Notes: a model not told the origin generated them from the letters alone. Positions 1 through 9,005 are shown, numbered from the stretch's first letter. The stretch is 64,000 nucleotides of DNA from Xanthobacter dioxanivorans (GCF_016807805.1 NZ_CP063362.1:1116001-1180000), one strand, 5' to 3'. Made by a program: numbers and translations.

Positions 1-2275
1 ATCCGTGCGTCCACAGGTCTGTTGCAAGGTCCCAAATTGCCCCGTCCCCTTGGCCTGCGCGAGTGCCAGTCTCATCGAATATCGCCACCGCCTCCTTTAC
101 GGCCTCAGTGACCTCGGGAGGCCATTCTTCCCCTTCGATGTGCAAAGGAGCGATAGGAGGAGAAGGCACATGCGCAGGCACCTTTTGCAGCCAATAGTCG
201 GGGTTTATCAGTTGGCGTTCGTCCCCCACCAATTCCTCAAAGAAGGACTCCCCATTGTCCGCTCGGCACGGAAAGTGGAAGATATCTACAAGGGATTTTT
301 TCGACTTATCAAAGCCGTGGACGGCGTATCCATGCGCTTCCAACTCGATCATGATCGCCTGTAGCAGACGACGGTATTCTTCTCCCGACACTGCTCTTGA
401 TAGCAGTATCACAGCCCTCCATTTTTCCCATTCTCTTGTAGAACTGAAGCTATTGGAAATGATCATTTTTTCTGAATGAAATATCCTCGCGAATTCCGCA
501 CGGGAGATACCACCGCCATCGTTATCGAGGATGATAGCCGATGTCCCTTGGGCATAGATTGCCTCTCGGGCATTCACATGGGGATCATCAAATATCGTGA
601 AATTGAAACATGGATTGTCAACCTTCTTTTGATAACTCATATCGAATGCTGCCGACATCATGTTGACAACCTCAACAACGGATACCAGAGGCACCACATG
701 AGTTGCTGCCGGAGTGTAGCCTGGGCCACCTTTGATATGTAACGGATCATAGAAATTCAGAATCCATATCATATCGTTATTCTGAATAGTTCGTGTCACA
801 ATATCCTCCCTTATAAGGGTTTCGTGACATGTAACAATAATACCGTTCTCTTCTACAGGTAGATTATCCTGCCTCTTCTCCTTGTCTCTTGCCCTTTGGG
901 CTCTCTTCCTATCCTTATCACTTGCATGGATTCTCGGTCTGCCAACCTTGCCTACTCTCTTGGGAACCTCAATGGGAACCTTCGTCAAAGTGACTCCGTC
1001 GAATAGGCCTGCAAGCCAAAAAGCTGCTCTCGTGTCCGGAACGATCACGATCTTTCGCGTGGTTGATTCGATATCGCGAAGCGAACAGCGCATCGCGGCC
1101 TGATATATCTCCAAGCAATGGATTCCAATGTCGATATCCCTATCCGATAGACCGAGCCAATTCAGAAAACGCCTATAGTCGTCATCAGGGTTTCGCGCAG
1201 TGTATATGAACGCGTTATCTATGTACTCGTAGGAGTTCAGTCCGTGTGATGCTCCACCAATGTCTACGCCATCGGCCTTTACTAGGGCCAAATTGTCTAT
1301 TTGGAAATCGTCCTTGGCCTTGTTTGATTGGAAAATGAATGGTCTATCGGAAAATACGCCGATGGCGTATGCCTTCAGGTCTGACACAAGGCTTGCGTGT
1401 TTCTTCATGATCTCCTTGGACCATCTGGGCACGTCGAGATAATGAATGTCGAGAAGATGCCCATTGGGATGTCGGTCAAACGAAAACGTTATCTCCGCAT
1501 CCTTTCTCACTGGCGCATACGCGCGCTCGCCATAATCAACGAAATCAACGCCTCTATTAGAAAGTATCTTGAAAAAGAACGTGTCCTTGAACATGGCCGA
1601 TGCCACAGTGCAGGTTTTGAACCTGGATATCACGAGGGTGTTGCGGACCGAGCAAATGCACAGTTTCTTGGCTCCCTTGTCCCCGTCGACTATACTATCA
1701 TACCTCTCCTGGTGAACGAAACAGTCCCACCCCGCAGAAAGCAACTGCTTTGCTGCATCGCGAAATATATCATTCACCTTGTCCTTTTTCCTGACGATAT
1801 TTCTTAGGTCTGCTTCCGATTTGACGCAGAGGGGAACGTAGAGGCCCTCGCCTCTAGTCATAACGTGCTCCGTGAGGAAGCCATGGTTTACCGGCACTTC
1901 GATTGAGAAACCCTTTTCCACATGAGGGCACTCATCGAAGATCAAGTCCCAAAACTCGGCTCTGTGAAAATACGGAACAAGGTCAAATGCTTGCTCGGTT
2001 ATGATCAGCGCCTGTCCTTTTGGCTCGGCATTCCTGAAGTGATTGATGATAGCCGAGACAACGTGTTGTCCCACCACCGTATCTTCGTGTAATCTCGTGA
2101 CGAAAGGCGCGAGACTCGCTCCTTCCGTTAGATGGCGGTATGTCTGGTCTATCAAGTCTTTGGACTTCTGCACAAGCAATACCTTGTGTCCCCAACGCAC
2201 CATCTCGGCGATCTCGGCGATTATGAAACGCGTCTTATTTGCTCCAGCGGGCTTATCAATATACCTAATCTTCAA
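1..2275 (-). CDS. Helicase/primase-like protein of a mobile element (3' end outside window)
   Basis: An uninterrupted reading frame of about 758 codons runs on the minus strand from a TTG start at 2275, preceded by an AAGGA ribosome site 7 bases upstream, off the left edge. I recognise two modules. The N-terminus has a degenerate P-loop (KPAGANKT, residues 8-15) and a Walker B-like LIFDEC at about 112-116, as in superfamily 2 helicases. Towards the visible C-terminus are ILDNDGGG (about 580), NSFSST (about 610) and HGFDKSK (about 652), which resemble a conserved plasmid/phage protein family thought to contain a primase-like fold. A role in replicating the element is inference. The gene is AT-rich compared with the chromosome right of 5.5 kb. 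The P-loop has Asn where Gly is expected, so ATPase activity is uncertain. Confident it is coding, less so of the function. Confidence 0.72.
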   Translation of the reverse strand, partial: MKIRYIDKPAGANKTRFIIAEIAEMVRWGHKVLLVQKSKDLIDQTYRHLTEGASLAPFVTRLHEDTVVGQHVVSAIINHFRNAEPKGQALIITEQAFDLVPYFHRAEFWDLIFDECPHVEKGFSIEVPVNHGFLTEHVMTRGEGLYVPLCVKSEADLRNIVRKKDKVNDIFRDAAKQLLSAGWDCFVHQERYDSIVDGDKGAKKLCICSVRNTLVISRFKTCTVASAMFKDTFFFKILSNRGVDFVDYGERAYAPVRKDAEITFSFDRHPNGHLLDIHYLDVPRWSKEIMKKHASLVSDLKAYAIGVFSDRPFIFQSNKAKDDFQIDNLALVKADGVDIGGASHGLNSYEYIDNAFIYTARNPDDDYRRFLNWLGLSDRDIDIGIHCLEIYQAAMRCSLRDIESTTRKIVIVPDTRAAFWLAGLFDGVTLTKVPIEVPKRVGKVGRPRIHASDKDRKRAQRARDKEKRQDNLPVEENGIIVTCHETLIREDIVTRTIQNNDMIWILNFYDPLHIKGGPGYTPAATHVVPLVSVVEVVNMMSAAFDMSYQKKVDNPCFNFTIFDDPHVNAREAIYAQGTSAIILDNDGGGISRAEFARIFHSEKMIISNSFSSTREWEKWRAVILLSRAVSGEEYRRLLQAIMIELEAHGYAVHGFDKSKKSLVDIFHFPCRADNGESFFEELVGDERQLINPDYWLQKVPAHVPSPPIAPLHIEGEEWPPEVTEAVKEAVAIFDETGTRAGQGDGAIWDLATDLWTHG

Positions 2276-2289
2276 TTCAATTTCCTTTC

Positions 2290-2505
2290 TTATGAATTAT
2301 ACAAATATCGTCGTTCACGGCCCAATATGGCGACCGCGTTGACTTGGTGAGTTCGTTCATGAACGCCTTCTTTATATCTCGATCCGAGGTCCGAGTCAAG
2401 AAGAACTCTGCATAAGCCATTGATAATCAAAGGAACTTTTGTTTTTAAAAAGAATTTCGTACTTATGGTTGCGTTGTCATAGTAAACATATTTTAGGCAG
2501 CGCAT
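2290..2505 (-). CDS. Small hypothetical protein upstream of the helicase-like gene
   Basis: A 71-codon frame starting at ATG 2505 and stopping 15 bases before the TTG start of the helicase-like gene; its stop overlaps the region supplying that gene's ribosome site, so translational coupling is possible. The product is basic, has no recognised motif, and has no clear ribosome site of its own. It is not recognised and may be spurious. Confidence 0.3.
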   Translation of the reverse strand: MRCLKYVYYDNATISTKFFLKTKVPLIINGLCRVLLDSDLGSRYKEGVHERTHQVNAVAILGRERRYLYNS

Positions 2506-2601
2506 TGAAATTGATGGTAAAATTGTCTTCTAGGTTTGCGCTCTCGCCCTTTGCCGGGCGCTGATCGCGATGTAGCCGAGAGGACGAGCGGCAAATTCGT
2601 C

Positions 2602-2661
2602 GGATGGGACCCAATGCGAGCGATCACCACCCGCTTCCTTGGTTTCTTGGACGGAGAGTGC
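2602..2661 (+). repeat. Dispersed repeat, copy 1 (divergent)
   Basis: Begins GGATGGGACCCAA, continues ACCACCCGCTTCCTTGG and TTTCTTGGA, then diverges from the other copies after about 60 bases. Same orientation as the copies at 3112 and 5205. Confidence 0.7.
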
Positions 2662-3111
2662 TCAGGGAGAGGCTCATGGCATGGGATTGAAGGTGGCGGG
2701 ACCCTTCCTCGATTCCCGAAGACGTGCCGCCCATGCCCTTCTCAGTCGATGCGAGGACCTGCGCCGATATCCCTTAACATGCAGGCCAAAACGGTAACCG
2801 GATGTAGTTTATGGCCGAGCTCCTGCGCTAAACAGAACTAAATCTGGGTGTTTTTGCATTTCCAACCGGAAAATCGCTGCGATCGCTGAAATCTGCTCAT
2901 AATGGGAGCATTAGAGACGGGCGTTCGCGGTTCGCTTCGGTGGAAAGTGCCTGCCGTTTGCGAGGCCCTTCACGATTACCGGAGACCGTTTGATTAATGG
3001 TAAGATATTAGAAATCTGGATTGGGTTGGATCAGGGCAGCGTTCTTAAAGGGTCGGCCGTTTGCCGTTTAGCGAGCCGAGCGAAATCCGGTGACGCTCGG
3101 ATCGAACTGCC

Positions 3112-3184
3112 GAATGGGACCCAACGCGAACGGCCACCACCCGCTTCCTTGGATTCTTGGAGGGGAGTGTCTGGATGGGACCCA
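3112..3184 (+). repeat. Dispersed repeat, copy 2
   Basis: About 73 bases: GAATGGGACCC, then CCACCACCCGCTTCCTTGG, TTCTTGGAGGGGAGTGTC and a closing GGATGGGACCC, so the unit is bounded by two direct GGATGGGACCC-like motifs. Confidence 0.75.
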
Positions 3185-3407
3185 GGTTCGCCAAAAGGAA
3201 AGTTGGGCCAGATTTCTGATTCAGCAAACTTGGCTAGTGGCGGTCCCATCGCAGTGTATGGCTGCGATGCGGACGTGACGCCAAGTCAGACACCTCTGCC
3301 GTTGCAGAGCGGTAACATTCGGTTTTTCACTGTCTCTTATGTCATATCTGATAGATATGCATATTTACTGTTCGCTGGATTGTATGTCTGGACAGTTATT
3401 ATTGGAA

Positions 3408-4358
3408 TTATAATATTGACATCATGACAGATAAGAACGTGCTTATTGATGGCCAAGATGTTATTGCAAATCCAGACACGTAAAGTAGCAATATTGTTGC
3501 TCGCGCCATGGGCCGCGAGTTGTCTGACACGAGATACTCGATTGTTAGTATATCGGTATCAAAACGTGGCGCGACTGCGTACATTGACATCCAGATATTT
3601 CGTTGGGCCCGACGCTGGGTACTGATGCATTCTGCGACGTAGGAAATATTTAAATTTCCGTTATTTGAATACAATTCGCCATCGTGATTTCGGCCAGTTT
3701 CGAGATCGGCGTCAGCCTCTATTTGGCCCTCCGCTCCATCGACTTCCGGTGCTGGCGTTTCCCACATCTCATTGATTACGCTTTCATAAATTGTGTGAAA
3801 AACCTCCGGAGATGCGGCGGATATCAGTATGTATCGGATGGTGTTGTCGAAGTGACAATCTTTTGTATAATGTCTGCTTATTGAATTTAGTATAATTCCA
3901 ATTCGGGAAGGGGTGGATAGAGATTTTTCGCGAGCAATATAATCGGATTCTGAATCATTATTTTTAATGAGTTTCGGGCAAAGAATTGTATATAATAGAG
4001 ATGATATGCCGAGTAGACTAAGGCCAAAATACGTGAATTTAAGCCAGCCGATCGTTATGTGGCGTTCGAGGCCTGATGCATCTACAGTTTTTGCGGAGAA
4101 CCGGCGGAATATGTCTGGTGATATCGATATCAGATCAACGAATTGATTATTAAATAATATTATCCATCCGATAAGTGGAACGATGACGGTTAATGACAGC
4201 AGTTTGGATTTTCCAAATGTTCGAAGATCGGACCACTTTGGAATGTCTCTCATGTGAGCGATAATCGCTTCACGTAGTTGCGTCTTTTTTACGATGTCCA
4301 TCTTTACTATTCCGTCTATTCTGATTTCGATCGATGGCTCGCAAGGCGTCATAATCAT
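3408..4358 (-). CDS. Hypothetical membrane protein
   Basis: A 316-residue frame of low G+C. Hydrophobic segments at about 53-69 and 104-126 and near the C-terminus (about 288-312) predict a membrane protein with a large soluble middle part carrying an acidic stretch around 210-225. I do not recognise the family. The ATG at 4358 is the first usable start; the same frame stays open about 35 codons upstream without another ATG, GTG or TTG, so the true start is uncertain. It stands alone between repeats and a toxin-antitoxin pair in what looks like acquired DNA, so an element cargo role is possible but unsupported. Confidence 0.6.
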   Translation of the reverse strand: MIMTPCEPSIEIRIDGIVKMDIVKKTQLREAIIAHMRDIPKWSDLRTFGKSKLLSLTVIVPLIGWIILFNNQFVDLISISPDIFRRFSAKTVDASGLERHITIGWLKFTYFGLSLLGISSLLYTILCPKLIKNNDSESDYIAREKSLSTPSRIGIILNSISRHYTKDCHFDNTIRYILISAASPEVFHTIYESVINEMWETPAPEVDGAEGQIEADADLETGRNHDGELYSNNGNLNISYVAECISTQRRAQRNIWMSMYAVAPRFDTDILTIEYLVSDNSRPMARATILLLYVSGFAITSWPSISTFLSVMMSIL

Positions 4359-4541
4359 GTGGTGTTTCGAAAGTGCATACTCAACGGATTCGGCGCCGCA
4401 TTCCTGAACTCCACGTTTCAGTCTAATTTCGCGATTTAAGAGGGTAGCCTGATTCTGTTGCCTATTGGCTCAGGACAACGGTATGCGGGCCCCTTTACGG
4501 TGTCTCCTGGATATGGGCGCGAAGCGTCGTGCACCCAAAGC

Positions 4542-4850
4542 TTACCCGTGGCCCTTACCGCTCCAGTCCATCTCTCTCTGGTGCCTCAAGAGAAGGATGG
4601 TCACTCCATCGTCGCCGAAATGATAGCGAGCGACATAGCCGCTGTCCCCGAACGGGATGAGCCAGTCCCGAAACTGCTCGGGTAGACCGTCGATCGTCCG
4701 GCCCATGTGTGGATGCGAGCCGAGGGCACGAACGCCGTCTATGATGGCTTCGCCGGCTCTTTTCGCAGCGGCAGGATTCTTAGGGCTCAGAAAAGACCGT
4801 AATCCTTCAAGGTCGCGGATCGCAGCTGGCGAAAATCTCACTTGCGGCAT
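4542..4850 (-). CDS. parE: RelE/ParE-family toxin
   Basis: A 102-residue protein with the ParE/RelE layout: N-terminal strand (VRFSPAAIRDL), two helices with the LRSFL and AAAKRAGEAI segments, then the conserved LGSHPHMGR turn and a C-terminal strand ending in ILLLRHQRE, typical of ParE where an HxR motif closes the sheet. ParE toxins generally inhibit DNA gyrase. Its start overlaps the antitoxin gene by 13 bases, the usual coupled arrangement with the antitoxin first. It lies in the presumed integrated element, where such a pair would favour retention. Family assignment is strong; toxicity and target are inferred. Confidence 0.85.
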   Translation of the reverse strand: MPQVRFSPAAIRDLEGLRSFLSPKNPAAAKRAGEAIIDGVRALGSHPHMGRTIDGLPEQFRDWLIPFGDSGYVARYHFGDDGVTILLLRHQREMDWSGKGHG

Positions 4851-5116
4851 TGAGGCGCCGGCAGCTCGCCTTCAGTGCCCCAACTCGACAGCCATTTCTC
4901 GACATCCTCGGCCGTGGCATGCACGCCCGTTGCCTGAAACTCATCCCATGCCTTGACGGTGTCCTGGCGCAGGGCCTCGCGCCTTTCCTCGCGCTCCACA
5001 TACTGCGCGATCGCCTCCCGCATGATCCAATGGGAGGAGCGGCGGCGAACTTCGGCGAGACGCTGGATGCGCCCTTTTAGCTCGTCGTCGAGCTTGATGG
5101 ATGTTGCCGTTGCCAT
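4838..5116 (-). CDS. parD: Ribbon-helix-helix antitoxin (CopG/ParD-like)
   Basis: A 92-residue protein starting at ATG 5116. The N-terminus (TSIKLDDELKGRIQRLAEV, then RRSSHWIMREAIAQYVEREE) is a classical ribbon-helix-helix DNA-binding domain: short strand, helix, turn, helix. The C-terminal half would bind the toxin encoded immediately downstream, which it overlaps by 13 bases. Such antitoxins repress their own operon, so the promoter should lie just right of 5116. Confidence 0.85.
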   Translation of the reverse strand: MATATSIKLDDELKGRIQRLAEVRRRSSHWIMREAIAQYVEREERREALRQDTVKAWDEFQATGVHATAEDVEKWLSSWGTEGELPAPQCRK

Positions 5117-5462
5117 GCGTGGGGCTCCACTGCGAATAGGTAATACCTCTTGCTACTGTAGCCGCTCATTCCCCATTGTCCACCGCGGACACGCTTGCCG
5201 AGTTTGGATGGGCCTGCCGACGAGGCTCCACCTCCTGCTTCCTTGGTTTCTTGGAGGGGAGTGTCTGGATGGGACCCTTTGGCCCAAAGTGGAAGGTCGA
5301 GAGCGGCTGGAGACGACCACCGCTCTTGCGGCATCTCCGGCCGGAACGGTAACGCTCTAGCGAGTTCCGCGCGTTACCCTGTTGTTACCCGAGATAAGAT
5401 TCAATAAATCCGTGAAAACGAGACATTGACAAATAAGCTGAAATACCAATGCGTTGGGCGAG
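5117..5462. other. Intergenic gap between the antitoxin gene and the tRNA
   Basis: No gene seen. It holds the third dispersed repeat copy (5205-5277), the likely promoter of the toxin-antitoxin pair, and an AT-rich stretch (about 5395-5450) next to the tRNA that could include integrase binding sites. Confidence 0.5.
5205..5277 (+). repeat. Dispersed repeat, copy 3
   Basis: GGATGGGCC, then CTTCCTTGGTTTCTTGGAG, GGGAGTGTCTGGATGGGACC. The last 45 bases match copy 2 almost perfectly; the first part has diverged. Confidence 0.75.
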
Positions 5463-5535
5463 ATGCCGGGGCAAAATAGAACCCCTGACCTGCGGTTTAG
5501 GAAACCGCTGCTCTATCCTGCTGAGCTACCGGGAC
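5463..5535 (-). tRNA. tRNA-Arg (anticodon CCU) with aberrant 3' end; probable attachment site
   Basis: Read on the minus strand, the first 56 bases are a normal tRNA: acceptor GTCCCGG, D arm GCTC...GAGC, anticodon stem GCGGT/ACCGC with loop TTCCTAA (anticodon CCT), and the start of the T arm AGGGGTTC. After that (left of 5480) the sequence becomes TATTTTGCC instead of a T-loop and stem closing AGGGG, and the acceptor strand CCGGCAT leaves a mismatch with GTCCCGG. No CCA follows. The switch lies where integrases often cross over, and AT-rich, mobile-looking DNA begins directly beyond it. It may be a non-functional hybrid left by integration. Confidence 0.6.
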
Positions 5536-5847
5536 GCCACGCCCCTTCTAGAACGGACGCCCGCGCGAGAAAAGGGTGTCCTGCGGCCACCGGAAACGGT
5601 CTGTAAGCACAGGTGATCGGCGGCGGCCTTCATGCTCCCGCGCGGATCCACTATCCTAGGGTAAATCGGAAGGGAGCCATCGACGATCGGCGTCCCGAGA
5701 GAATCCGCCGACGGGCGTCGCCAGCCGGAGGAGACGCTTGGTCCTGCGCGGCCCCTTCGGCCCGCGCCCCTTCGGCCCTGCGGCAAGCAGGGCGTCGGCC
5801 GAGCCATCAGGCGGGTAGTCCCCGGCACGGACGCCGCAGGAAGCAAG
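5536..5847. other. Intergenic gap right of the tRNA
   Basis: High-G+C DNA without a credible gene; only antisense frames cross it. It should hold the promoters of the tRNA (minus strand) and of the nuclease-like gene starting at 5848. No clear motif seen. Confidence 0.4.
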
Positions 5848-6816
5848 ATGAAGCAGGGCACCGGACAAGGGACAAGCAAGCACGGAACACCCGCGCACGG
5901 GACCGACGTGGATCCGCGCATGGCGCTCCCGCGCCGATCTGTCGCCGGCAGCCTCGCCGCCGCCACGGGCGCCATCCTCGTGTGTGCCGTGACCATCGGC
6001 GCAACGCATGATCCGGCCCGGGCAGCCGGGGCTGACGCGGAGCCCCGTGCCTGCGCCATCGTCCTGCCTGTGGAGCATGGCGACGGGGTCGCCGTCCACT
6101 GGTCCGAGACCGGCGCCCTGCTGCTGGCGGACGGGCGCCGCCTGGTGCCGGACGGCATCGTGCTGCCCACCCGGATTTCGGCGGCGCCCGCCGTGCTGCG
6201 CGCCGCCGAGGCAGCAGCGGCCACGGTGATCGAGGGCATGCGCGTGCATCCCGGCGCCGAACGGGCCGACCGGCACGGCCGGCTAACGGGGGATGCGGCG
6301 CTCGCGGCGCAAGGCGGCGCGGCCGGCGAGGACCTCGCCACGGCCCTGCTGCGCGCCGGCGCCGGCTTTGCCGAGCCCGCCGGGGATGCGGCCTGCGGTG
6401 CCGAACGGCTTGCGGCGGAAGCGGAAGCGCAGCAGCAGAGGCGAGGCATCTGGGCGCAGCCGGGGACCATTCTGAAGGCCGCCGACGAGACCGGGCTCCT
6501 TCGCCGCGCCGGCCTCTTCACCCTGGTTCAGGGGCGGGTGCGCGCCGTGGGCGTCACCCGCGAGCGCGTCTACCTGAATTTCGGCGCAACCTGGCGGCAG
6601 GATTTCACGGTCATCCTTCCGAAGGAGGATTTCGCCATAATCTTGGGCGATAGCCTCGATCCGGCCATGTTGCGCGGCACGATGGTGCGGGTGCGTGGCG
6701 TGGTGCGCGTGGATGGCGGGCCTGCCGTCCAGCTGCGCCGGACCGGCGAGATCCTGCGGGTGGCCGGCACCGAGACGGTGCCGCCGCAGCGACCGGCCCG
6801 ACGCAACGAAAGGTGA
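5848..6816 (+). CDS. Exported thermonuclease-family (SNase-like) protein
   Basis: A 322-residue protein. A twin-arginine-like PRRSVAG followed by a hydrophobic stretch (about 33-50) and APA-like small residues suggest export. The body contains the layout of the alphaproteobacterial thermonuclease-like family: a segment ending in a Gln/Arg-rich helix and RRGIWAQPG (about 200), common to SNase domains, then a C-terminal OB-like part (about 225-310). Staphylococcal nuclease catalytic Arg/Glu positions are not obvious, so nuclease activity is doubtful. AGGAAG precedes the ATG. Its stop overlaps the start of the M48 protease gene (GTGA), so the two are co-translated. Confidence 0.65.
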   Translation: MKQGTGQGTSKHGTPAHGTDVDPRMALPRRSVAGSLAAATGAILVCAVTIGATHDPARAAGADAEPRACAIVLPVEHGDGVAVHWSETGALLLADGRRLVPDGIVLPTRISAAPAVLRAAEAAAATVIEGMRVHPGAERADRHGRLTGDAALAAQGGAAGEDLATALLRAGAGFAEPAGDAACGAERLAAEAEAQQQRRGIWAQPGTILKAADETGLLRRAGLFTLVQGRVRAVGVTRERVYLNFGATWRQDFTVILPKEDFAIILGDSLDPAMLRGTMVRVRGVVRVDGGPAVQLRRTGEILRVAGTETVPPQRPARRNER

Positions 6817-8387
6817 TACGGGTGCACGAAGGCAAGGTGCGGGAGACGAGGCTGCGCAGTGCGGCGGAAGCAAAGCGGACGGGGGCATCAGCGCCCCTCG
6901 GCTGCGTGCGCGCCCATGCCACCCGATTTATCCGCGCCCTCCCCCTGCTGCTGCCCCTGCTCTTCGCCGGCTGCGCCGGCTTCGATCTCGATCAGGCGAG
7001 CCTGCCGCTCAACGCGCAATCCTCCGCCTCGGAATTCGCCGACATGTCGCCGGCCCAGCGCCGGGAGCACGAGCGGCTGGTGGCGGGCTATGGCGGCGCC
7101 TACAACGATCCGCAGCTCAAGGCGCTCATCCAGCAGGTGGTGGAGCGGCTCGTCGCCGCCTCCGAGCGGCCCGACCTGAAGTACCGGGTCACCGTCCTCA
7201 ATTCGCCGGCCATCAACGCCTTCGCCCTGCCGGACGGCTCGCTCTACGTCACCCGCGGCCTGCTTTCGCTGGCCAACGACACCTCCGAGCTCTCCTCCGT
7301 GCTCGCCCACGAGATGGCGCACGTCATCGCCCGCCATGCCGTGATCCGCGAGGATCAGGTCAAGCAGGCGGTGCTGGTGAGTCGTGTCATCTCCGACGTG
7401 GTGAACGATCCTGACCTCGGCGCGCTCGCCATGCAGAAGAGCCGCCGCACCCTCGCCTCCTTCTCGCGCGGACAGGAACTGGAGGCGGACGCCATCGGCG
7501 TGGGCATCGCGGCGCGCGCCGGCTTCGATCCCTACGGCGCCTCGCGCTTCCTCACCGACATGGGCCGCTACGGCGACCTGAAGAGCGCGGCCTTTTCCGG
7601 CTCATCGTCGTCCACCACGCCGGACATGGATTTCCTCTCGTCCCATCCGGCGACGCCCGAGCGCATCTCCATCGCCATCGCCAATGCCCGCCAGTATGCC
7701 AGCCCGAACGGCCAGGCCGACGGCGAGCGCGATCGCGCCGCCTACTTCTCGGCCATCGAGGGCATGGTCTACGGCGACGATCCCAAGGAAGGCTTCGTGC
7801 GCGGGCGCAAATTCTTCCACCCCAAGCTCGGCTTCACCTTCACCGCGCCGGAGGGCTTCTCGCTGGAGAACACTTCCCAGGCGGTGCTGGGCGCCACCCA
7901 GACCGGGCGTGAGGCCCTTCGGCTCGACGCGGTGCGCGTTCCCGCCGAACAGTCGCTGGCGCAATATCTGTCCTCGGGCTGGATCGACGGGGTGGAGATC
8001 AACACGGTGGAGAGCCTCACCGTCAACGGCTTCACCGCGGCCACGGCCATCGCGCGCGGCGACCAGTGGTCCTTCCGCATGTTCGCCATCCGCTTCGGCG
8101 CGGACGTCTACCGCCTCATCTTCGCCGCGCGCGAGCTGACGCCGGAGCTGGACAAGCAGTTCCGCGTCGCCGCGGACACCTTCCGCCGCGTCTCCACCGG
8201 CGAGGCGGAAACGGTGAAGCCGCTGCGTCTGCGCATCGTTTCGATCGGACTGGGCGATTCGGCGGACAAGCTCGCCGCCCGCATGCAGGTGCCGGACCGC
8301 CCGCTGGAGCGCTTCCTGATCCTCAACGGGCTCGAGAACGGTGCCAAGCTCAAGTACGGCGACAAGGTGAAGATCATCGCCGAGTAA
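6813..8387 (+). CDS. M48-family zinc metalloprotease, lipoprotein
   Basis: A 524-residue protein. A hydrophobic segment ending LLFAGC (about 50-56) is a lipobox, so the mature protein should be anchored by its Cys. The zinc site HEMAH lies in LAHEMAHVIARH, and the third ligand is in the downstream GQELEADAIG motif, as in the M48 (BepA/LoiP-like) family that degrades or helps assemble outer-membrane proteins. The C-terminal 60 residues resemble a LysM-type module (LERFLILNGL...LKYGDKVKI). The GTG start overlaps the previous stop by four bases. Family is secure; the envelope quality-control role is inferred from relatives. Confidence 0.88.
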   Translation: MIRVHEGKVRETRLRSAAEAKRTGASAPLGCVRAHATRFIRALPLLLPLLFAGCAGFDLDQASLPLNAQSSASEFADMSPAQRREHERLVAGYGGAYNDPQLKALIQQVVERLVAASERPDLKYRVTVLNSPAINAFALPDGSLYVTRGLLSLANDTSELSSVLAHEMAHVIARHAVIREDQVKQAVLVSRVISDVVNDPDLGALAMQKSRRTLASFSRGQELEADAIGVGIAARAGFDPYGASRFLTDMGRYGDLKSAAFSGSSSSTTPDMDFLSSHPATPERISIAIANARQYASPNGQADGERDRAAYFSAIEGMVYGDDPKEGFVRGRKFFHPKLGFTFTAPEGFSLENTSQAVLGATQTGREALRLDAVRVPAEQSLAQYLSSGWIDGVEINTVESLTVNGFTAATAIARGDQWSFRMFAIRFGADVYRLIFAARELTPELDKQFRVAADTFRRVSTGEAETVKPLRLRIVSIGLGDSADKLAARMQVPDRPLERFLILNGLENGAKLKYGDKVKIIAE

Positions 8388-8479
8388 GGCGTGGCCGTCG
8401 TCCAGGCGATTGATTCCGCGCAAGCCGAACCGCCGCGCGGGAGTGCTATGATCGCGCCTCCCAGCTGGGGAAGATCGCG

Positions 8480-8935
8480 ATGTACAAGAACATCCTCGTC
8501 GCCACCGATGGCTCGGCCCTGTCCGACCTCGCCGTCAGCCACGCCGTCCAGCTTGCCGCCGCCCTGCAGGCGCGCCTCACGGTCATGACCGCGAGCGAGC
8601 CCTTCCACCTCCTGACGACGGAAGCCGACCAGCTCGCCGACACGCAGGAGGAGTATCGCCGCAATGCCCAGGTGCGCGCCGACCGCGTCCTCGACAAGGC
8701 AGCCGAGGCGGCGGCCGTCGCCGGAGTGGAGGCGGCCCGCGTGCACGTGGAGGGCAACCACGCCTTTGAAGGCATCATCGCCACCGCCGAGCAGGAACGG
8801 TGCGACCTCATCGTCATGGCCTCCCATGGGCGGCGGGGCCTGTCGGCGGTCGTGCTCGGCAGCGAGACCACGAAGGTGCTCACCCATTCCAGCATTCCGG
8901 TCCTGGTGGTGCGCGCCGCACATCCGGCGGCCTGA
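8480..8935 (+). CDS. Universal stress protein (UspA family)
   Basis: A 151-residue single-domain protein. It starts with the UspA strand MYKNILVATDGS, and near the C-terminus has the ATP-binding loop: the match is MASHGRRGLSAVVLGSET, with the G-x2-G-x9-G(S/T)-like spacing of ATP-binding members. It ends HSSIPVLVVR as usual. Stands alone between the protease and the GntR regulator. Likely cytoplasmic and stress-linked; the specific role is unknown. Confidence 0.92.
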   Translation: MYKNILVATDGSALSDLAVSHAVQLAAALQARLTVMTASEPFHLLTTEADQLADTQEEYRRNAQVRADRVLDKAAEAAAVAGVEAARVHVEGNHAFEGIIATAEQERCDLIVMASHGRRGLSAVVLGSETTKVLTHSSIPVLVVRAAHPAA

Positions 8936-9005
8936 CGCAGCGCCGTCGCGGCCGATCATATGATATAGGCCGGGCCTTGGTCCCGGTGAAACGTCGAAGG
9001 GCGCG

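Larger units (their letters stand above)
2506..3407. other. 900-base gap with two dispersed repeats
   Basis: No convincing gene. It holds the first two copies of the dispersed repeat (2602-2661 and 3112-3184). Open frames here on the plus strand are short, translate through the repeat and lack ribosome sites. Confidence 0.6.

Noticed and set aside
2990..3427. 145-codon plus-strand frame
   Set aside because: It reads straight through a dispersed repeat, has no ribosome site and no recognisable protein sequence.
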